64,000 bases of DNA, taken from Dickeya lacustris. Lineage in GTDB: Bacteria > Pseudomonadota > Gammaproteobacteria > Enterobacterales > Enterobacteriaceae. The notes beneath the pieces are model-generated. The model saw only the letters and a program-made list of their open reading frames with translations, had not been told where the DNA came from and did no database searches. The stretch covers positions 2,232,001 through 2,296,000 of the forward strand of contig NZ_CP114280.1 in the NCBI RefSeq assembly GCF_029635795.1. The letters run 5' to 3'. Of this stretch, positions 36,001-50,759 are shown one piece after another (position 1 is the first letter of the stretch; each line of letters starts with the position of its first letter). The translations under genes and the position numbers were made by a program.

Positions 36001-37247
36001 ATAACTTCATCCAGAATATCCCACACCACCGCTTCTTCGCGTTCTACCATCTTCTTGGCCGCTTTGATGGTGGTCGCAAGGCCACGCAGTTCCAGCTTGC
36101 CGTAGATGAACGGTTTGAACAGTTCCAGCGCCATTTTCTTCGGCAGGCCGCACTGATGCAGACGCAGGTACGGGCCTACGGTGATAACGGAACGACCGGA
36201 GTAGTCCACGCGCTTACCGAGCAGGTTCTGACGGAAACGACCCTGCTTACCTTTGATCATATCGGCCAAAGATTTCAGCGGACGCTTGTTGGAACCGGTG
36301 ATGGCACGACCGCGACGGCCGTTATCCAGCAGCGCATCGACCGCTTCCTGCAACATACGTTTTTCGTTACGTACGATGATGTCGGGAGCCGCCAGATCCA
36401 GCAGACGTTTCAAACGGTTGTTACGGTTGATCACGCGGCGATACAGATCGTTCAGATCGGAGGTCGCGAAACGGCCGCCGTCCAGCGGCACCAGCGGACG
36501 CAAGTCCGGCGGCAGCACCGGCAGCACGGTCAGGATCATCCACTCCGGCTTGTTGCCAGACTGTACGAACGCTTCCAGCAGCTTGATGCGCTTGGTCAGC
36601 TTTTTACGTTTGGTTTCGGAGTTGGTTTCGTTCAGCTCTTCACGCAGTTGTTCGCATTCCTGCTCCAGATCCATCCCTTTCAGCAACGCCTGGATAGCTT
36701 CGGCGCCCATTTTGGCGTCGAATTCGTCACCGAACTCTTCCAGTGCGTCCAGATACTGCTCTTCGGTCAGGATTTGGCGGCGTTCCAGGTTGGTCATGCC
36801 ACCTTCAACCACCACGTAAGATTCGAAGTACAGTACGCGTTCGATGTCACGCAGCGGCATATCCAGCAGCAGGCCGATACGCGACGGCAGGGATTTCAAA
36901 AACCAGATGTGGGCGGTCGGAGACGCCAGCTCGATGTGGCCCATGCGCTCACGACGCACTTTGGTCTGGGTCACTTCAACGCCGCACTTCTCACAAATCA
37001 CGCCACGGTGTTTCAGGCGCTTGTACTTACCGCACAGGCACTCATAATCTTTTACCGGCCCAAAAATACGGGCGCAGAACAGGCCGTCACGTTCTGGTTT
37101 GAACGTACGGTAGTTAATGGTTTCTGGCTTCTTCACTTCACCAAAAGACCACGAACGAATCATGTCTGGCGAAGCCAGAGCAATTTTGATCGCATCAAAC
37201 TCTTCGGTTTTAGTTTGCGCTTTCAGAAACTTTAATAAGTCTTTCAC
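33024..37247 (-). CDS. rpoC: DNA-directed RNA polymerase subunit beta'
   Basis: The product has 1407 residues, the E. coli length, starting at a GTG at 37247 with CAGGAG 8 nt upstream; an open frame extends 12 codons further but is not the start. The N-terminal zinc site is [20 protein letters not shown] (about residues 70-88). The catalytic Mg motif [12 protein letters not shown] is at about 458-469. The bridge and trigger-loop regions include [20 protein letters not shown] (about 915-935). Beta' forms the active centre of RNA polymerase with beta. It follows rpoB after 106 nt in the rplKAJL-rpoBC operon. Confidence 0.99.
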   Translation of the reverse strand: MKDLLKFLKAQTKTEEFDAIKIALASPDMIRSWSFGEVKKPETINYRTFKPERDGLFCARIFGPVKDYECLCGKYKRLKHRGVICEKCGVEVTQTKVRRERMGHIELASPTAHIWFLKSLPSRIGLLLDMPLRDIERVLYFESYVVVEGGMTNLERRQILTEEQYLDALEEFGDEFDAKMGAEAIQALLKGMDLEQECEQLREELNETNSETKRKKLTKRIKLLEAFVQSGNKPEWMILTVLPVLPPDLRPLVPLDGGRFATSDLNDLYRRVINRNNRLKRLLDLAAPDIIVRNEKRMLQEAVDALLDNGRRGRAITGSNKRPLKSLADMIKGKQGRFRQNLLGKRVDYSGRSVITVGPYLRLHQCGLPKKMALELFKPFIYGKLELRGLATTIKAAKKMVEREEAVVWDILDEVIREHPVLLNRAPTLHRLGIQAFEPVLIEGKAIQLHPLVCAAYNADFDGDQMAVHVPLTLEAQLEARALMMSTNNILSPANGEPIIVPSQDVVLGLYYMTRDCVNAKGEGMVLTGPKEAERIYRAGLASLHARVKVRITEHEKNAQGEWAAKTSLIDTTVGRAILWMIVPKGLPYSIVNQALGKKAISKMLNTCYRVLGLKPTVIFADQIMYTGFAYAARSGSSVGIDDMVIPAKKVEIITEAEAEVAEIQEQFQSGLVTAGERYNKVIDIWAAANERVAKAMMENLSTETVINRKGEEERQVSFNSIFMMADSGARGSAAQIRQLAGMRGLMAKPDGSIIETPITANFREGLNVLQYFISTHGARKGLADTALKTANSGYLTRRLVDVAQDLVVTEDDCGTHEGIMMTPVIEGGDVKEPLRERVLGRVTAEDVLKPGTADILVPRNTLLNEKWCDLLEENSVDAVKVRSVVGCETDFGVCAKCYGRDLARGHIINKGEAIGVIAAQSIGEPGTQLTMRTFHIGGAASRAAAESSIQVKNKGTLRLGNAKFVMNNAGKFVITSRNTELKLIDEFGRTKESYKVPYGAVMAKGNGDDVAGGETVANWDPHTMPVITEVGGSIRFTDMIDGQTITRQTDELTGLSSIVVLDSAERTGGGKDLRPALKIVDANGNDVLIPGTDMPAQYFLPGKAIVQLEDGAQIGAGDTLARIPQESGGTKDITGGLPRVADLFEARRPKEPAILAEISGVVSFGKETKGKRRLVITPVDGSDPYEEMIPKWRQLNVFEGERVERGDVISDGPESPHDILRLRGVHAVTRYITNEVQEVYRLQGVKINDKHIEVIVRQMLRKGTIVNPGSSEFLEGEQVEMSRIKIANRQLEADGKISATYSRDLLGITKASLATESFISAASFQETTRVLTEAAVAGKRDELRGLKENVIVGRLIPAGTGYAYHQDRMRRRQAGEVQSAPQVSAEEASANLAELLNAGLGGSDDE

Positions 37248-37278
37248 GGATTGGCTCCTGTCGGAGTTAGACCTGTCA

Positions 37279-37317
37279 GGCACCTGAACCTGTCTTTAAC
37301 AACACGGTTCAGGTGCC
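37279..37317 (-). other. Perfect 12-bp hairpin in the rpoB-rpoC intergenic region
   Basis: GGCACCTGAACC and GGTTCAGGTGCC pair around a 15-nt loop between the rpoB stop and the rpoC start. No T-run follows, so it is not an intrinsic terminator. It may be a processing or stability element in the polycistronic mRNA, but that is inference. Confidence 0.7.
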
Positions 37318-37353
37318 CCTGTAACGAATGCTCGCAGCGCTTTCGGGCTGGGA

Positions 37354-40300
37354 TTACTCTTCTTCCAGCTCGATGTTGATACCCAGAGAGCGGATTTCTT
37401 TCAACAATACGTTGAAGGACTCCGGCATCCCAGGTTCCATGCGGTGATCGCCATCCACGATGTTTTTGTACATCTTGGTACGGCCATTCACGTCATCGGA
37501 TTTCACCGTCAACATTTCCTGCAAGGTGTAAGCGGCACCGTAAGCTTCCAGTGCCCACACTTCCATCTCACCGAAGCGCTGACCACCGAACTGTGCTTTA
37601 CCACCCAGCGGCTGCTGCGTAACCAGACTGTAAGAGCCCGTCGAACGTGCATGCATCTTGTCATCAACCAAGTGGTTCAGTTTCAGCATGTACATGTAGC
37701 CGACAGTAACCGGACGCTCGAACTGCTCACCGGTACGGCCATCAAACAGCGTGATCTGGCCCGAAGTCGGCAGATCGCCGAGTTTCAGCAACTCTTTGAT
37801 CTCGTTTTCCTTGGCACCGTCGAACACCGGCGTGGCGATCGGCATACCTTTTTTCAGGTTCTCAGCCAGACGCAGCACTTCTTCATCGCTGAAGGTGTTC
37901 AGGTCAACTTTCTGGCGCACGTCGTTGCCCAGATCGTAAGCGCGCTGGATAAACTCACGCAGTTTAGCCACTTCCTGATGCTGCTTGAGCATGGCGTTGA
38001 TCTTGTCGCCGATGCCTTTCGCTGCCATGCCCAGATGGGTTTCCAGGATCTGACCGATGTTCATACGTGACGGTACGCCCAGCGGGTTCAGTACGATATC
38101 AACCGGTGTGCCGTTCTCGTCGTAAGGCATATCTTCGATCGGGTTGATCTTGGAGATAACACCCTTGTTACCGTGACGGCCCGCCATCTTGTCACCCGGC
38201 TGGATCTGACGTTTAACCGCCAGATACACTTTGACGATCTTCAGCACGCCCGGTGCCAGGTCATCGCCCTGAGTGATTTTGCGACGTTTGGCTTCGAGTT
38301 TCTTCTCGAACTCATGTTTGAGTTCGTCGTACTGCTCGGCCAACTGTTCCAGCTGATTCTGTTTGTCTTCGTCAGTCAGACCCAGTTCCAGCCAACGCTC
38401 GCGCGGCAGCTTGTCCAGTTTCTCGGCTTCAACGCCACCGGCAACCAGCACGTCGTGAATACGGGCAAACAGACCGGCTTCCAGAATCTGCAACTCTTCG
38501 GTCAGGTCTTTCTTGGCCTGCTTGAGCTGCATTTCTTCGATTTCCAGCGCACGTTTGTCTTTTTCCACGCCATCGCGGGTAAAGACCTGTACGTCGATAA
38601 CCGTACCGGAAACGCCGTTCGGCACACGCAGAGAAGAGTCTTTCACATCAGACGCTTTCTCACCGAAGATAGCGCGCAGCAGTTTCTCTTCCGGTGTCAG
38701 CTGCGTTTCGCCTTTCGGCGTCACTTTACCGACCAGAATGTCGCCACCGGTCACTTCCGCACCGATGTAAACGATACCGGATTCATCCAGTTTGGAGAGC
38801 GCCGCTTCACCCACGTTCGGGATGTCAGCAGTAATCTCTTCCGGCCCCAGCTTGGTGTCACGGGACACGCACGCCAGTTCCTGAATGTGGATGGTAGTAA
38901 AACGGTCTTCCTGAACCACACGCTCAGAAACGAGGATGGAGTCTTCGAAGTTGTAACCGTTCCACGGCATGAACGCCACGCGCATGTTCTGGCCCAGCGC
39001 CAGTTCACCGAGATCGGTAGACGGGCCATCAGCCAGTACATCACCGCGCTCAACCGGTTCACCCAGCGACACACACGGCATCTGGTTGATGCAGGTGTTC
39101 TGGTTGGAACGGGTGTACTTGGTCAGGTTGTAAATGTCGATACCGGCTTCGCCCGGATACATCTCGGCTTCGTTAACTTTGATAACGATACGAGAGGCAT
39201 CAACGTACTGCACGGTACCGCCGCGTTTAGCAACTGCGGTTACACCGGAGTCAACGGCAACCGCGCGCTCCATACCGGTACCCACCAGCGGCTTATCCGC
39301 ACGCAGTGTTGGTACAGCCTGACGTTGCATGTTCGCACCCATCAAGGCGCGGTTGGCGTCATCGTGCTCAAGGAACGGGATCAGGGACGCACCAACGGAA
39401 ACCACCTGCTGGGTGGAAACGTCCATGTAGTCAACCTGGTCGCGGCTGAACAAGCTGGATTCGCCCTTGCTACGGCAAGTCACCAGTTCGTCAATGAAGT
39501 GGCCTTCGTCATCCAGGTTGGTGTTCGCCTGAGCAATAACGTAGTTGCCTTCTTCAATCGCCGACAGGTAATGAATTTCGTCCGTCACCACGCCATCGCG
39601 CACACGGCGATACGGGGTCTCCAGGAAACCGTACTCGTTGGTCTGTGCGTACACGGACAGCGAGTTAATCAGACCGATGTTCGGGCCTTCCGGCGTTTCG
39701 ATAGGACAAACACGGCCATAGTGAGTCGGGTGAACGTCTCGCACTTCAAAGCCAGCGCGCTCACGGGTCAAACCGCCTGGGCCCAATGCGGAGATACGGC
39801 GTTTGTGCGTAATCTCGGACAGCGGGTTGTTCTGGTCCATAAACTGAGACAGCTGACTGGAACCGAAGAACTCTTTCACCGCAGCGGAAATCGGTTTAGC
39901 GTTGATCATGTCCTGCGGCATCAGCGTATCCAGATCGCCCAGCGACAGACGCTCTTTCACCGCACGCTCAACACGCACCAGACCGACGCGGAACTGGTTT
40001 TCCGCCATCTCGCCCACAGAGCGGATACGACGGTTGCCCAGGTGGTCGATATCATCGACTTCGCCTTTACCGTTACGAATATCGATGAGTTTTTTCATCA
40101 CATCGATAATGTCTTCTTTGCTCAGGATACCGGAACCTTCGATTTCCTCACGCAGCAAAGAACGGTTGAACTTCATGCGGCCAACCGCAGACAGGTCATA
40201 GCGATCTTCAGAGAAGAACAGGTTTTCGAACAGGGTTTCAGCGGCTTCGCGTGTCGGCGGCTCGCCAGGACGCATCATGCGGTAGATCTCAACCAGCGCG

Positions 40301-41382
40301 CTCAGGCGATCGTTGGTTGGGTCAACACGCACGGTCTCGGACATGTACGGGCCGTGATCCAGATCGTTGGTAAACAGCGTTTCGATACGTTTGTGGCCAG
40401 ACTGACTCAGTTTAGCCAGCAGATCCAACGACAGCTCCATATTGGCCATCGCGATCACTTCGCCGGTGCTTTCATCAACGTAATCTTTCGCCAGCACTTT
40501 ACCTGCGATGTACTCTACAGGTACTTCAATGCGCTCAACGCTGTCTTTTTCCAGCTGACGAATATGACGCGCCGTGATGCGGCGGCCTTTCTCAACGTAG
40601 ACTTTACCGTTCGCTTCGATATCGAAAGAGGCGGTTTCACCACGCAGGCGCTCAGGCACCAGCTCCATCTGCAATTTGTTGTTGTGAATCTCATACACCA
40701 CTTTATCGAAGAACAGATCAAGAATCTGCTCAGTGGTGTAATTCAGCGCGCGCAGAATGATGGTAGCAGGCAGCTTGCGACGGCGGTCGATACGGACAAA
40801 CAGGTTATCTTTCGGGTCAAACTCGAAATCCAACCAGGAACCACGGTAAGGAATAATACGTGCGTTATACAGCACCTTACCAGAAGAGTGGGTTTTACCT
40901 TTATCGCTATCGAAGAACACGCCCGGGCTACGGTGCAACTGAGAAACGATGACACGCTCAGTACCGTTGATAACAAAGGTACCGTTATCGGTCATGAGCG
41001 GAATTTCGCCCATGTACACTTCTTGTTCTTTGATGTCTTTAACGGTGCCTTCCGGCGCTTCGCGCTCGTAGATCACCAGACGCAGCTTCACGCGCAGCGG
41101 AGCAGAGAAGGTGACGCCACGAATTTGACACTCTTTAACGTCAAATACTGGCTCACCCAGACGGTAGCTCACATACTGCAATTCGGAATTGCCGCTGTAA
41201 CTTGAGATAGGGAATACGGAACGGAATGCTGCTTCCAGACCATACTGACCTTCCGGATCTTGCTCGATAAACTTCTGGAACGAGTCAAGCTGGATAGAAA
41301 GGAGATAAGGTATATCCAACACTTGTGGACGTTTACCAAAATCCTTACGAATGCGTTTTTTCTCGGTATAGGAGTAAACCAT
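37354..41382 (-). CDS. rpoB: DNA-directed RNA polymerase subunit beta
   Basis: The product has 1342 residues, the E. coli length, from the ATG at 41382 (GAGGAA 5 nt upstream); the open frame extends 11 codons further. It begins [20 protein letters not shown]. The rifampicin-binding region reads [20 protein letters not shown] then [20 protein letters not shown], which is the wild-type susceptible sequence by E. coli comparison. Near the C-terminus are the catalytic-region lysines and histidine in [17 protein letters not shown] and the rpoC-contacting [16 protein letters not shown] 324-nt gap with an attenuator precedes it. Confidence 0.99.
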   Translation of the reverse strand: MVYSYTEKKRIRKDFGKRPQVLDIPYLLSIQLDSFQKFIEQDPEGQYGLEAAFRSVFPISSYSGNSELQYVSYRLGEPVFDVKECQIRGVTFSAPLRVKLRLVIYEREAPEGTVKDIKEQEVYMGEIPLMTDNGTFVINGTERVIVSQLHRSPGVFFDSDKGKTHSSGKVLYNARIIPYRGSWLDFEFDPKDNLFVRIDRRRKLPATIILRALNYTTEQILDLFFDKVVYEIHNNKLQMELVPERLRGETASFDIEANGKVYVEKGRRITARHIRQLEKDSVERIEVPVEYIAGKVLAKDYVDESTGEVIAMANMELSLDLLAKLSQSGHKRIETLFTNDLDHGPYMSETVRVDPTNDRLSALVEIYRMMRPGEPPTREAAETLFENLFFSEDRYDLSAVGRMKFNRSLLREEIEGSGILSKEDIIDVMKKLIDIRNGKGEVDDIDHLGNRRIRSVGEMAENQFRVGLVRVERAVKERLSLGDLDTLMPQDMINAKPISAAVKEFFGSSQLSQFMDQNNPLSEITHKRRISALGPGGLTRERAGFEVRDVHPTHYGRVCPIETPEGPNIGLINSLSVYAQTNEYGFLETPYRRVRDGVVTDEIHYLSAIEEGNYVIAQANTNLDDEGHFIDELVTCRSKGESSLFSRDQVDYMDVSTQQVVSVGASLIPFLEHDDANRALMGANMQRQAVPTLRADKPLVGTGMERAVAVDSGVTAVAKRGGTVQYVDASRIVIKVNEAEMYPGEAGIDIYNLTKYTRSNQNTCINQMPCVSLGEPVERGDVLADGPSTDLGELALGQNMRVAFMPWNGYNFEDSILVSERVVQEDRFTTIHIQELACVSRDTKLGPEEITADIPNVGEAALSKLDESGIVYIGAEVTGGDILVGKVTPKGETQLTPEEKLLRAIFGEKASDVKDSSLRVPNGVSGTVIDVQVFTRDGVEKDKRALEIEEMQLKQAKKDLTEELQILEAGLFARIHDVLVAGGVEAEKLDKLPRERWLELGLTDEDKQNQLEQLAEQYDELKHEFEKKLEAKRRKITQGDDLAPGVLKIVKVYLAVKRQIQPGDKMAGRHGNKGVISKINPIEDMPYDENGTPVDIVLNPLGVPSRMNIGQILETHLGMAAKGIGDKINAMLKQHQEVAKLREFIQRAYDLGNDVRQKVDLNTFSDEEVLRLAENLKKGMPIATPVFDGAKENEIKELLKLGDLPTSGQITLFDGRTGEQFERPVTVGYMYMLKLNHLVDDKMHARSTGSYSLVTQQPLGGKAQFGGQRFGEMEVWALEAYGAAYTLQEMLTVKSDDVNGRTKMYKNIVDGDHRMEPGMPESFNVLLKEIRSLGINIELEEE

Positions 41383-41635
41383 AGGGTTCCTCAGCTCGCT
41401 GACAAGTCGACCCACTTTGTCCGCCCTGAAAAGGACGGTTCATGCAACACCATTTATGTCGATCGGAAAGTGGAGCACTTTCCGCAATACCTGTTTCTAT
41501 CACTCTTAAACCATTTCATTGCGCTTTACACAGAACAGACTGCTCTGGCGCAGTATATTAAGTCGTCGATAGAAACAAGCATTGGCGGGAAACTGGCCGT
41601 CAAACGGTGTGAAAAACGACTAGCCCCCTACAGCG

Positions 41636-41668
41636 CAAAAAGGCTGGTGACTAAAAAGTCACCAGCCA
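41636..41668 (-). terminator. Attenuator between rplL and rpoB
   Basis: On the minus strand GGCTGGTGACT / AGTCACCAGCC with a TTTT loop is followed by TTTTTGCG. The sequence equals the known partial terminator in E. coli rplL-rpoB, which lowers rpoBC transcription relative to the ribosomal protein genes. The rest of the gap 41383-41706 (mRNA processing region in E. coli) holds no gene. Confidence 0.92.
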
Positions 41669-41706
41669 TCAGCCTAACGAATCAGGCTGCAACCAGAAGG
41701 GTTGGC

Positions 41707-42090
<384 letters not shown>

Positions 42091-42138
42091 TCAGAAAAAG
42101 TTTATACGTTAGCAAGTGCAATAACAGAGAGAGCGCAA

Positions 42139-42636
42139 TTAAGCGGCTTCTTTCTGATCGCGAACCGCCGCCAGAGTGCGAACCAGTTTGCCTGCAGAGG
42201 CTTCTTTCATGGTTGCCAACAGGCGTGCGATTGCTTCTTCGTAAGTCGGCAGTGTTGCCAGACGGTCAATCTGAGCCGCCGGAATCAACTCACCTTCAAA
42301 GGCCGCCGCTTTGACCTCAAATTTTGCATTCGCTTTCGCGAACTCTTTGAACAGACGAGCAGCTGCGCCCGGGTGTTCCATAGAGTATGCAATCAGGGTC
42401 GGACCGACAAACGTGTCTTTCAGGCATTCAAACTGAGTGCCTTCAACGATGCGACGCAGCAGGGTGTTACGAACAACACGCATGTATACGCCAGCTTCAC
42501 GACCTGCTTTACGCAGTTCAGTCATTTTGTCTACGGTAACGCCACGAGAATCCGCAACGACAGCAGACAGCGCGCCTTTGGCCACTTCGCTGACTTCAGC
42601 AACAATCGCTTGTTTGTCTTGAAGATTTAATGCCAT
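42139..42636 (-). CDS. rplJ: 50S ribosomal protein L10
   Basis: The product has 165 residues and starts [20 protein letters not shown]; it contains [20 protein letters not shown] and the L7/L12-binding C-terminal helix. L10 anchors L7/L12 dimers on 23S rRNA and, with them, represses translation from its own leader. The ATG has AGGAG about 8 nt upstream. It is preceded by a 346-nt leader region. Confidence 0.99.
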   Translation of the reverse strand: MALNLQDKQAIVAEVSEVAKGALSAVVADSRGVTVDKMTELRKAGREAGVYMRVVRNTLLRRIVEGTQFECLKDTFVGPTLIAYSMEHPGAAARLFKEFAKANAKFEVKAAAFEGELIPAAQIDRLATLPTYEEAIARLLATMKEASAGKLVRTLAAVRDQKEAA

Positions 42637-42982
42637 TAGCTTTTGCTCCTGGATTTAGCCGGAAAAAATTTCCGGAACTCACTTCACCTGCCGCCAAAAT
42701 GGTGGGCAAGCGCTAAAACACGGTGAGCAGAATCCAGCAAGACTATTCTTTTAAAAAAGAAGTTCTTTAGAAAAAGAATAAAAATGTTCTTTAGGCTCTG
42801 TCACCGTCTACGCAGGAAAATTAAGTTTCTTTACCCTAGAGTATTTGAAACACCTGCGGTCTTGGACGGAGGCCTGGATGAGGCCAGGCTCCAACCGAAA
42901 ATTCATCTTTTGTTCATTTACAGAACAACGGGCGTAGGATTATAAAGAAATCCGCTGCCCGGGTAAAGAGGAACAAAAGCTA
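42637..42982 (-). promoter_or_regulatory. rplJ promoter and L10 autoregulatory leader
   Basis: This 346-nt non-coding stretch between rplA and rplJ has no open frame of note. By position and by the conserved structured segment around 42840-42905 (including GGAGCCTGGCC / GGCCAGGC-type pairing on the minus strand), it corresponds to the L10 leader, where the L10-(L12)4 complex binds to repress rplJL translation, together with the rplJ promoter. Exact pairing was not computed. Confidence 0.75.
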
Positions 42983-44119
<1,137 letters not shown>

Positions 44120-44206
44120 TTAACTTTCCTCTAATGGGTAATAACGCTTCACAAGGAAGCTCCCCGCGTTTTATAAACATGTTACACGTCTTAATGACGC
44201 ATAAAA

Positions 44207-44239
44207 CAAAGGCGCGAAATTGTAGGTCAATTTCGCGCC
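44207..44239 (-). terminator. Terminator after nusG
   Basis: On the minus strand GGCGCGAAATT / AATTTCGCGCC (11-bp perfect stem, short loop) is followed by TTTGTTTT. It lies 29 nt after the nusG stop and would end or attenuate secE-nusG transcription before rplK. Confidence 0.85.
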
Positions 44240-44267
44240 GGATACAAGTATCGAATTCAGGCAATAA

Positions 44268-44813
44268 TTAGCCTTTTTCCACCTGGCTGAAATCCAGCTC
44301 AACAGGGGTTGCACGGCCAAAGATAGAAACTGATACCTTCAGGCGGCTCTTCTCGTAATCGACTTCTTCTACCACACCGTTGAAATCGGCAAACGGGCCA
44401 TCGTTGACACGTACCATTTCACCCGGTTCGAACAGGGTTTTCGGACGCGGCTTATCACCAACCTGCTGCAGTCGATTCATAATTGCATCGACTTCTTTAT
44501 CGCTGATCGGTGCCGGGCGATCGGACGTACCGCCAATAAAGCCCATTACGCGTGGAACGCTACGAACCAAATGCCAGCTGGCATCGTCCATCACCATCTG
44601 TACCAATACATAGCCCGGGAAGAATTTACGTTCACTTTTACGGCGTTGACCACCACGGATTTCAACCACTTCTTCCGTCGGGACCATCACTTCGCCAAAG
44701 TGATCTTCCATATTGTGGAGTTTGATGTGTTCACGCAAAGACTGCGCCACACGACCTTCAAAGCCAGAAAACGCCTGAACGACGTACCAACGTTTTTTTG
44801 GAGCTTCAGACAT
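44268..44813 (-). CDS. nusG: Transcription termination/antitermination factor NusG
   Basis: The product has 181 residues, with the NGN domain ([20 protein letters not shown] and [15 protein letters not shown]) and a C-terminal KOW domain ([20 protein letters not shown]). NusG binds RNA polymerase, and its KOW domain contacts Rho or ribosomal protein S10, coupling transcription to translation. It starts 1 nt after the secE stop and is co-transcribed with it. Confidence 0.99.
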   Translation of the reverse strand: MSEAPKKRWYVVQAFSGFEGRVAQSLREHIKLHNMEDHFGEVMVPTEEVVEIRGGQRRKSERKFFPGYVLVQMVMDDASWHLVRSVPRVMGFIGGTSDRPAPISDKEVDAIMNRLQQVGDKPRPKTLFEPGEMVRVNDGPFADFNGVVEEVDYEKSRLKVSVSIFGRATPVELDFSQVEKG

Positions 44814-44814
44814 C

Positions 44815-45198
44815 TTAGAACCTCAGGCCAGTAATAAACGACACCAGACGCACCAGAATGCCATCCAGTCCCCATAAAATCAGTGACATAACAGCAGTAA
44901 CAGCAGCGACGATCAGGGTCGTATGTAATGTTTCCTGCCGGGTTGGCCAGATAACCTTGCGAACTTCAGTACGGGCTTCACGCGCAAACAACACCGTTGC
45001 TTTGCCTTTCGTGGTCAGTAACGCAACACCGCCTGCAACCGCTATCAACACAACGACAGCCATAGCACGCAGCGGTAGACTGAATTCGCGATAGTAATAG
45101 TTACCTACAATTGCTGCGACCAGCAGCACTGCAACAACCAGCCATTTCAGCGCCTCGAGACCACGCCCGCTCTCCTGAGCTTCGGTATTCGCACTCAT
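44815..45198 (-). CDS. secE: Preprotein translocase subunit SecE
   Basis: The product has 127 residues from the ATG at 45198, which gives the E. coli start [20 protein letters not shown]; the 18-codon upstream extension is not family-like. It has three membrane segments, two in the first half and one near the C-terminus, with the conserved cytoplasmic [17 protein letters not shown] before the last. SecE clamps SecY in the inner-membrane translocon. It is followed directly by nusG. Confidence 0.98.
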   Translation of the reverse strand: MSANTEAQESGRGLEALKWLVVAVLLVAAIVGNYYYREFSLPLRAMAVVVLIAVAGGVALLTTKGKATVLFAREARTEVRKVIWPTRQETLHTTLIVAAVTAVMSLILWGLDGILVRLVSFITGLRF

Positions 45199-45371
45199 AA
45201 ACCAACCTGTCACTAGTTTCAGACAAATAATCTTGCCCTGCCGTAAGGGCAAACCTGACCGGAGAACACGATGTTTCTGTTTCCGGGACTCATACCACTT
45301 ACACAGAGCCTATCTCACCAACGATTATATCTCACAATCATTGATGAGATAGGTTCTACGATAAGAGCGTA

Positions 45372-45402
45372 GAAAAAGGGCATCAAATGATGCCCTGTTT
45401 TA
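45372..45402 (-). terminator. tufB terminator
   Basis: On the minus strand AGGGCATCA / TGATGCCCT is followed by TTTTCT, about 28 nt after the tufB stop. The secE promoter should lie between here and 45199; I cannot assign it with confidence. Confidence 0.88.
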
Positions 45403-45430
45403 CCGCATGTTGCGTCAATTCATATCGCTA

Positions 45431-46651
<1,221 letters not shown>

Positions 46652-46722
46652 TCACCACATCAACCAAGCAATTACTTGCTGAATTTGTTAACAGAAAGAA
46701 AATCAGGAGGAGGATAAAGAAG

Positions 46723-46798
46723 TGGTGCTGATAGGCAGATTCGAACTGCCGACCTCACCCTTACCAAGGGTGCGCTCTACCAACTGAGCTATATCAGC
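46723..46798 (-). tRNA. thrT: tRNA-Thr(GGU)
   Basis: 76 nt with encoded CCA; acceptor GCTGATA pairs with TATCAGC, and the anticodon loop CTTGGTAAG carries GGT. It is the last of four tRNAs before tufB, as in E. coli. Confidence 0.97.
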
Positions 46799-46807
46799 AC
46801 ATCTAAT

Positions 46808-46882
<75 letters not shown>

Positions 46883-47016
46883 ATCCTGGAACTCGGCTAC
46901 CTGATTTCTCTGTAGAACTTAAAGCAAGGCACACATATAGTTGTACCTTGCTTTCTTAATCGACGCGGAATTTAATAACCACCGTATCGATTTTATCCTG
47001 TCACCAGGATTGAATT

Positions 47017-47101
<85 letters not shown>

Positions 47102-47118
47102 TGATTGTGTGTACTTGA

Positions 47119-47194
<76 letters not shown>

Positions 47195-47208
47195 ATCAAG
47201 TGCTGCGC

Positions 47209-47237
47209 ATTCTAGGCAGAGGGGACGCCGTATGCAA
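47209..47237 (-). promoter_or_regulatory. Promoter of the thrU-tufB operon
   Basis: On the minus strand -35 TTGCAT (47232-47237), a 17-bp spacer and -10 TAGAAT (47209-47214) are followed by a GC-rich discriminator (GCGCAGC), typical of stringently controlled stable-RNA promoters. The start would lie just upstream of thrU. Confidence 0.8.
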
Positions 47238-47748
47238 CAAAAAAATCGCTCAAATCGCACTACCGCCTAGATTTTGCACAAAATTGAGAGCAATTTAGCA
47301 TATCACTCAATGACATGGACAAATAATCACCATAACGTGCTCACAATATCTTCATGCCGAATATACTCAAGCTACTTATCGCAGTACAACCAAGGTAACA
47401 CCGGCACCAAAACAACACCTTTATGACCAATTATTCGCCAATAGCCACGCTTAAGAAACGATATACTTTGCCAAAAGCACTTAACATCCCGATATCTTTG
47501 TTCTTAAGTAACACTCTTTATATTGTCGATAATCCTGGGAAATAAACCAGAGCAAGAGTAGGTAATAGATTGATTAGCACACCACCAATCCTGGCACCTG
47601 CATCACAGGCATCATAACTTAGTCCGTTTTTTGCTTCTTTTCCGGCCCTTCATGGTGGTACTCTGCCTTTGGGACGATAAATTATTATCAGGAAAGGACG
47701 CTGCGACTACAGTCTGTCCAGCAACCTGAGTACCAGACCTTTTTAAGG
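47238..47748. other. AT-rich intergenic region between thrU and coaA
   Basis: This stretch of about 510 nt has no supported open frame and no hairpin of note. It should contain upstream activating sequence for the tRNA operon (A/T runs near 47241-47300) and the coaA promoter, but I cannot assign elements with confidence. Confidence 0.5.
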
Positions 47749-47802
47749 ATGAGTAACAGGTTATTTCCTTCCTTAACTGGTAGCGCTATGCAGAACATAC
47801 TT

Positions 47803-48750
47803 ATGATTAAAGAGCACGCTTTCGCCACGCCTTATCTTCAGTTCAATCGCCAGCAATGGGCTAACTTACGTGATTCTGTGCCATTAACATTGACTGAAGA
47901 TGAAATTATTAAGCTTAAAGGCATTAACGAGGATCTCTCTTTAGATGAGGTTGCAGAGATTTATTTGCCGTTATCACGATTACTGAACTTTTATATCAGT
48001 TCTAATTTACGGCGGCAGGCTGTTCTTGAGCAATTTCTAGGCACTAACGAGCAAAAGATTCCTTATATCATCGGTATTGCAGGTAGTGTTGCTGTTGGTA
48101 AAAGTACAACTGCGCGAGTATTACAGGCACTACTTAGTCGCTGGCCAGAACATCGTAAAGTTGACTTAATTACTACCGATGGATTTCTGCATCCAAATAA
48201 AACTTTGCAGGAAAGAAACCTTATGAAGAAAAAAGGTTTCCCTCAGTCTTATGACATGCATAGCTTGGTAAAATTTGTGTCTGATGTAAAGTCAGGTGTT
48301 TCATGTGTGACGGCACCGACATACTCTCATTTAACATATGATATTGTTCCAGAGAGTAATAAAGTTATAGAACAACCTGATATCCTTATCCTTGAAGGGT
48401 TAAATGTCCTGCAAAGCGGCATGGACTATCCACATGATCCACATAGGGTTTTTGTTTCCGACTTTGTCGACTTCTCTATTTATGTTGATGCTCCTGAAAA
48501 TTTACTACAAACGTGGTACATAAACCGTTTTTTAAAATTCAGGCAGGGTGCATTTACTAACCCTCACTCTTATTTTCATAATTATGCCAAACTTACTGAG
48601 GATGAAGCGATCAATATCGCCTCAAAACTTTGGCAAGAAATTAATGGGCTTAACTTGCAGCAAAATATTCTACCCACACGCGAGAGAGCCAGCCTTATTA
48701 TGACGAAGAGTGCTAATCACGCTGTTGAGTGCGTTAGATTAAGAAAATAA
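47803..48750 (+). CDS. coaA: Pantothenate kinase (type I)
   Basis: The product has 315 residues from the ATG at 47803, giving [20 protein letters not shown], aligned with the family N-terminus. ATGs at 47749 and 47788 are in frame; 47749 has AAGG immediately before it, which is too close, and 47803 itself lacks a clear site, so the start is uncertain. The P-loop is [15 protein letters not shown], followed by [12 protein letters not shown] and [20 protein letters not shown]. The enzyme performs the first, CoA-feedback-inhibited step of CoA synthesis. The gene is notably AT-rich: bases 48181-48240 contain 20 G or C in 60. It is convergent with birA. Confidence 0.95.
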   Translation: MIKEHAFATPYLQFNRQQWANLRDSVPLTLTEDEIIKLKGINEDLSLDEVAEIYLPLSRLLNFYISSNLRRQAVLEQFLGTNEQKIPYIIGIAGSVAVGKSTTARVLQALLSRWPEHRKVDLITTDGFLHPNKTLQERNLMKKKGFPQSYDMHSLVKFVSDVKSGVSCVTAPTYSHLTYDIVPESNKVIEQPDILILEGLNVLQSGMDYPHDPHRVFVSDFVDFSIYVDAPENLLQTWYINRFLKFRQGAFTNPHSYFHNYAKLTEDEAINIASKLWQEINGLNLQQNILPTRERASLIMTKSANHAVECVRLRK

Positions 48751-48768
48751 GGGGGTACTCCCCCTTTA
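48749..48768. terminator. Short bidirectional hairpin between coaA and birA
   Basis: AAGGGGG and CCCCCTT flank a 4-nt loop directly after the coaA stop, followed by TTATT on the plus strand. The birA stop abuts it. It is the likely terminator for coaA and possibly for birA. Confidence 0.6.
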
Positions 48769-49725
48769 TTATCCTCTTAGAGATATCTCACCACCAATAT
48801 AGGAGGATATTTCACCATCCTGCTCTAACAGCAAAGCACCTTGAGAGTCTATACCCTTATCAATCCCTTTAATATCCCTGCTACCAACAATTAACCTGAC
48901 AGGACGATTATAGAAGTTATCTAACTCTATCCATCTAGGGATAAAAGGAGAAAGCCCCCGCTGTTCATAAACGGTTAAAGCATGGCGAAGCTCGGTAATC
49001 AATTTCACAGCAAGAACATTACGATCGACGTCAATTCCGGCCTCCTGCAGGTTAATCCATTCCTGATTAATTACCGCAGTGCCCGACGAGCTCATTTTCA
49101 AGTTAATTCCTGCACCAATGACTAAATGTGCTGCATCACCAGTACGGCCATTTAACTCTACGAGAATGCCAGCAAGTTTTTTATCATTTAAATATAAATC
49201 ATTAGGCCATTTGACGCGTACATCTTGTGCACCGAGATTACGCAGTACCTCAGCCATAATGATACCGATAACCAAACTTACCCCGACTGCTGCGGCAGGG
49301 CCTTGCTCCAAACGCCAGTAAAGTGACAAATAAAGGTTACTACCAAAAGGTGAGAACCATTGCCTACCACGCCTGCCACGCCCTGATTGCTGATACTCAG
49401 CAATACAGGCATCACCCGAGGCAAGCGAATCGAGTCTGTCTAATAAGTATTGGTTAGTAGAGTCAATAACCGGTAAAACAGCAATATGACCACTTATTAC
49501 CTGCGAGCGAATTATCTCGGCATCAAGTAATTGCATAGGGCCCGCCAGGGCATAACCTTTCCCTGTTACAGTAAACACATCCACACCCCATTCCTTAATA
49601 GTTTGGATGTGTTTATTAATTGCAGCGCGGCTCATTCCGATTATCTCACCGAGATATTCACCTGAATAAAATTCACCGTCAGAGAGAATAGAAATTATCT
49701 TCAGTGGAACCGTATAATCTTTCAT
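48769..49725 (-). CDS. birA: Biotin-protein ligase / biotin operon repressor
   Basis: The product has 318 residues. The N-terminal winged helix ([20 protein letters not shown]) binds the bio operator; the catalytic domain has STNQYLL, the biotin loop [20 protein letters not shown] and [20 protein letters not shown]. It attaches biotin to the BCCP subunit of acetyl-CoA carboxylase and represses biotin synthesis when loaded with biotinyl-AMP. Its ATG overlaps the murB stop (ATGA). Like coaA and murB it is AT-rich relative to the rest of the window. Confidence 0.97.
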   Translation of the reverse strand: MKDYTVPLKIISILSDGEFYSGEYLGEIIGMSRAAINKHIQTIKEWGVDVFTVTGKGYALAGPMQLLDAEIIRSQVISGHIAVLPVIDSTNQYLLDRLDSLASGDACIAEYQQSGRGRRGRQWFSPFGSNLYLSLYWRLEQGPAAAVGVSLVIGIIMAEVLRNLGAQDVRVKWPNDLYLNDKKLAGILVELNGRTGDAAHLVIGAGINLKMSSSGTAVINQEWINLQEAGIDVDRNVLAVKLITELRHALTVYEQRGLSPFIPRWIELDNFYNRPVRLIVGSRDIKGIDKGIDSQGALLLEQDGEISSYIGGEISLRG

Positions 49726-50759
49726 GATAACGCCTCTACTGCGTCAACCTCACCTAAGGAAGAAATAAATCGCACCTCAGGCTCAAGCCAGATATCAAAT
49801 TTTTCTGCGACCTGATTTCTGACATAGCGAGCCAGTTCAAGTACATCAAGGCTTGTTGCGCTTCCTTTATTGACAAGAACAAGCGCTTGTTTATTATGCA
49901 CAGCGGCTTGGCCTATCTGATACCCTTTTAAACCACATTGATCGATTAACCAACCAGCTGCTATTTTCACCTCACCATTATGCTGAGGGTAATAGGGTGC
50001 ATTTGGATAAACAGCGAGTATCTTTTCAGCAAGCACAGCTGAAACAATCGGGTTCTTAAAGAAACTCCCCGCATTTCCCATTACTGCGGGATCAGGTAAT
50101 TTACTTATTCTCATCTGACAAACAGCATCAAATATTTGCTCGGCAGTTGTCGTCTCAGGGTTAAACTGAGCCAGCTCGCCATACTCCAAAATGGGTTTCC
50201 AATCTTTAGGAAGGTAAAAACCTACCGAGATTATCGCAAATCCATCCTGATATTGGTGTTTGAATATACTGTCACGATAACCAAAATGGCATTCGCTAGC
50301 GCTCAAACGAATGACATTGCCATTATTAAAATTAAGGACATCAACATATGAGCAAGCCTTCCGAAGCTCCATCCCATATGCACCAATATTTTGAATAGGG
50401 GCAGAACCAACACACCCCGGGATAAGAGCTAAATTTTCGAGACCTGGGATATTATTATCCAAAGTATATTTCACGAAACGATGCCAATTCTCTCCGGCAC
50501 CGACATGCAGCATCCATCCTAAATCACTCTCTTGAATTTCAATCCCTTTAATTCTGTTGAGCAACACCGTACCGCAAAAATCCTCGAGAAAGAGGACATT
50601 ACTCCCCTCACCTAATACCAAAACTGGTTGTCCATCTCGGCGGGCTTGTTGCCAGGCAGATAATAGCTCAGGCGCATTTTTTGCAGTAACAACTCGTGTA
50701 GCAACGGCGGATAACGAGAAAGAATTAAATGCTTTAAGGGAATAGAGTGCATTCGTCAT
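49722..50759 (-). CDS. murB: UDP-N-acetylenolpyruvoylglucosamine reductase
   Basis: The product has 345 residues from the ATG at 50759, preceded by a poor ribosome binding site; a TTG at 50768 is a weaker alternative. This FAD enzyme reduces UDP-GlcNAc-enolpyruvate to UDP-MurNAc for peptidoglycan. Motifs are [14 protein letters not shown] (FAD phosphate loop), [20 protein letters not shown], and [13 protein letters not shown] with the catalytic serine, and LEPEVRF with the active-site glutamate near the C-terminus. It lies immediately downstream of the second rRNA operon, as murB follows rrnB in E. coli. Confidence 0.97.
   Translation of the reverse strand: MTNALYSLKAFNSFSLSAVATRVVTAKNAPELLSAWQQARRDGQPVLVLGEGSNVLFLEDFCGTVLLNRIKGIEIQESDLGWMLHVGAGENWHRFVKYTLDNNIPGLENLALIPGCVGSAPIQNIGAYGMELRKACSYVDVLNFNNGNVIRLSASECHFGYRDSIFKHQYQDGFAIISVGFYLPKDWKPILEYGELAQFNPETTTAEQIFDAVCQMRISKLPDPAVMGNAGSFFKNPIVSAVLAEKILAVYPNAPYYPQHNGEVKIAAGWLIDQCGLKGYQIGQAAVHNKQALVLVNKGSATSLDVLELARYVRNQVAEKFDIWLEPEVRFISSLGEVDAVEALS

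Noticed and set aside
38173..41205. A 1010-codon open frame antisense to rpoB, and a 464-codon one antisense to rpoC (35841-37235)
   Set aside because: Both are shadows produced by strong codon bias in highly expressed genes. They have no ribosome binding site and no family motif, and they lie opposite near-invariant coding sequence.
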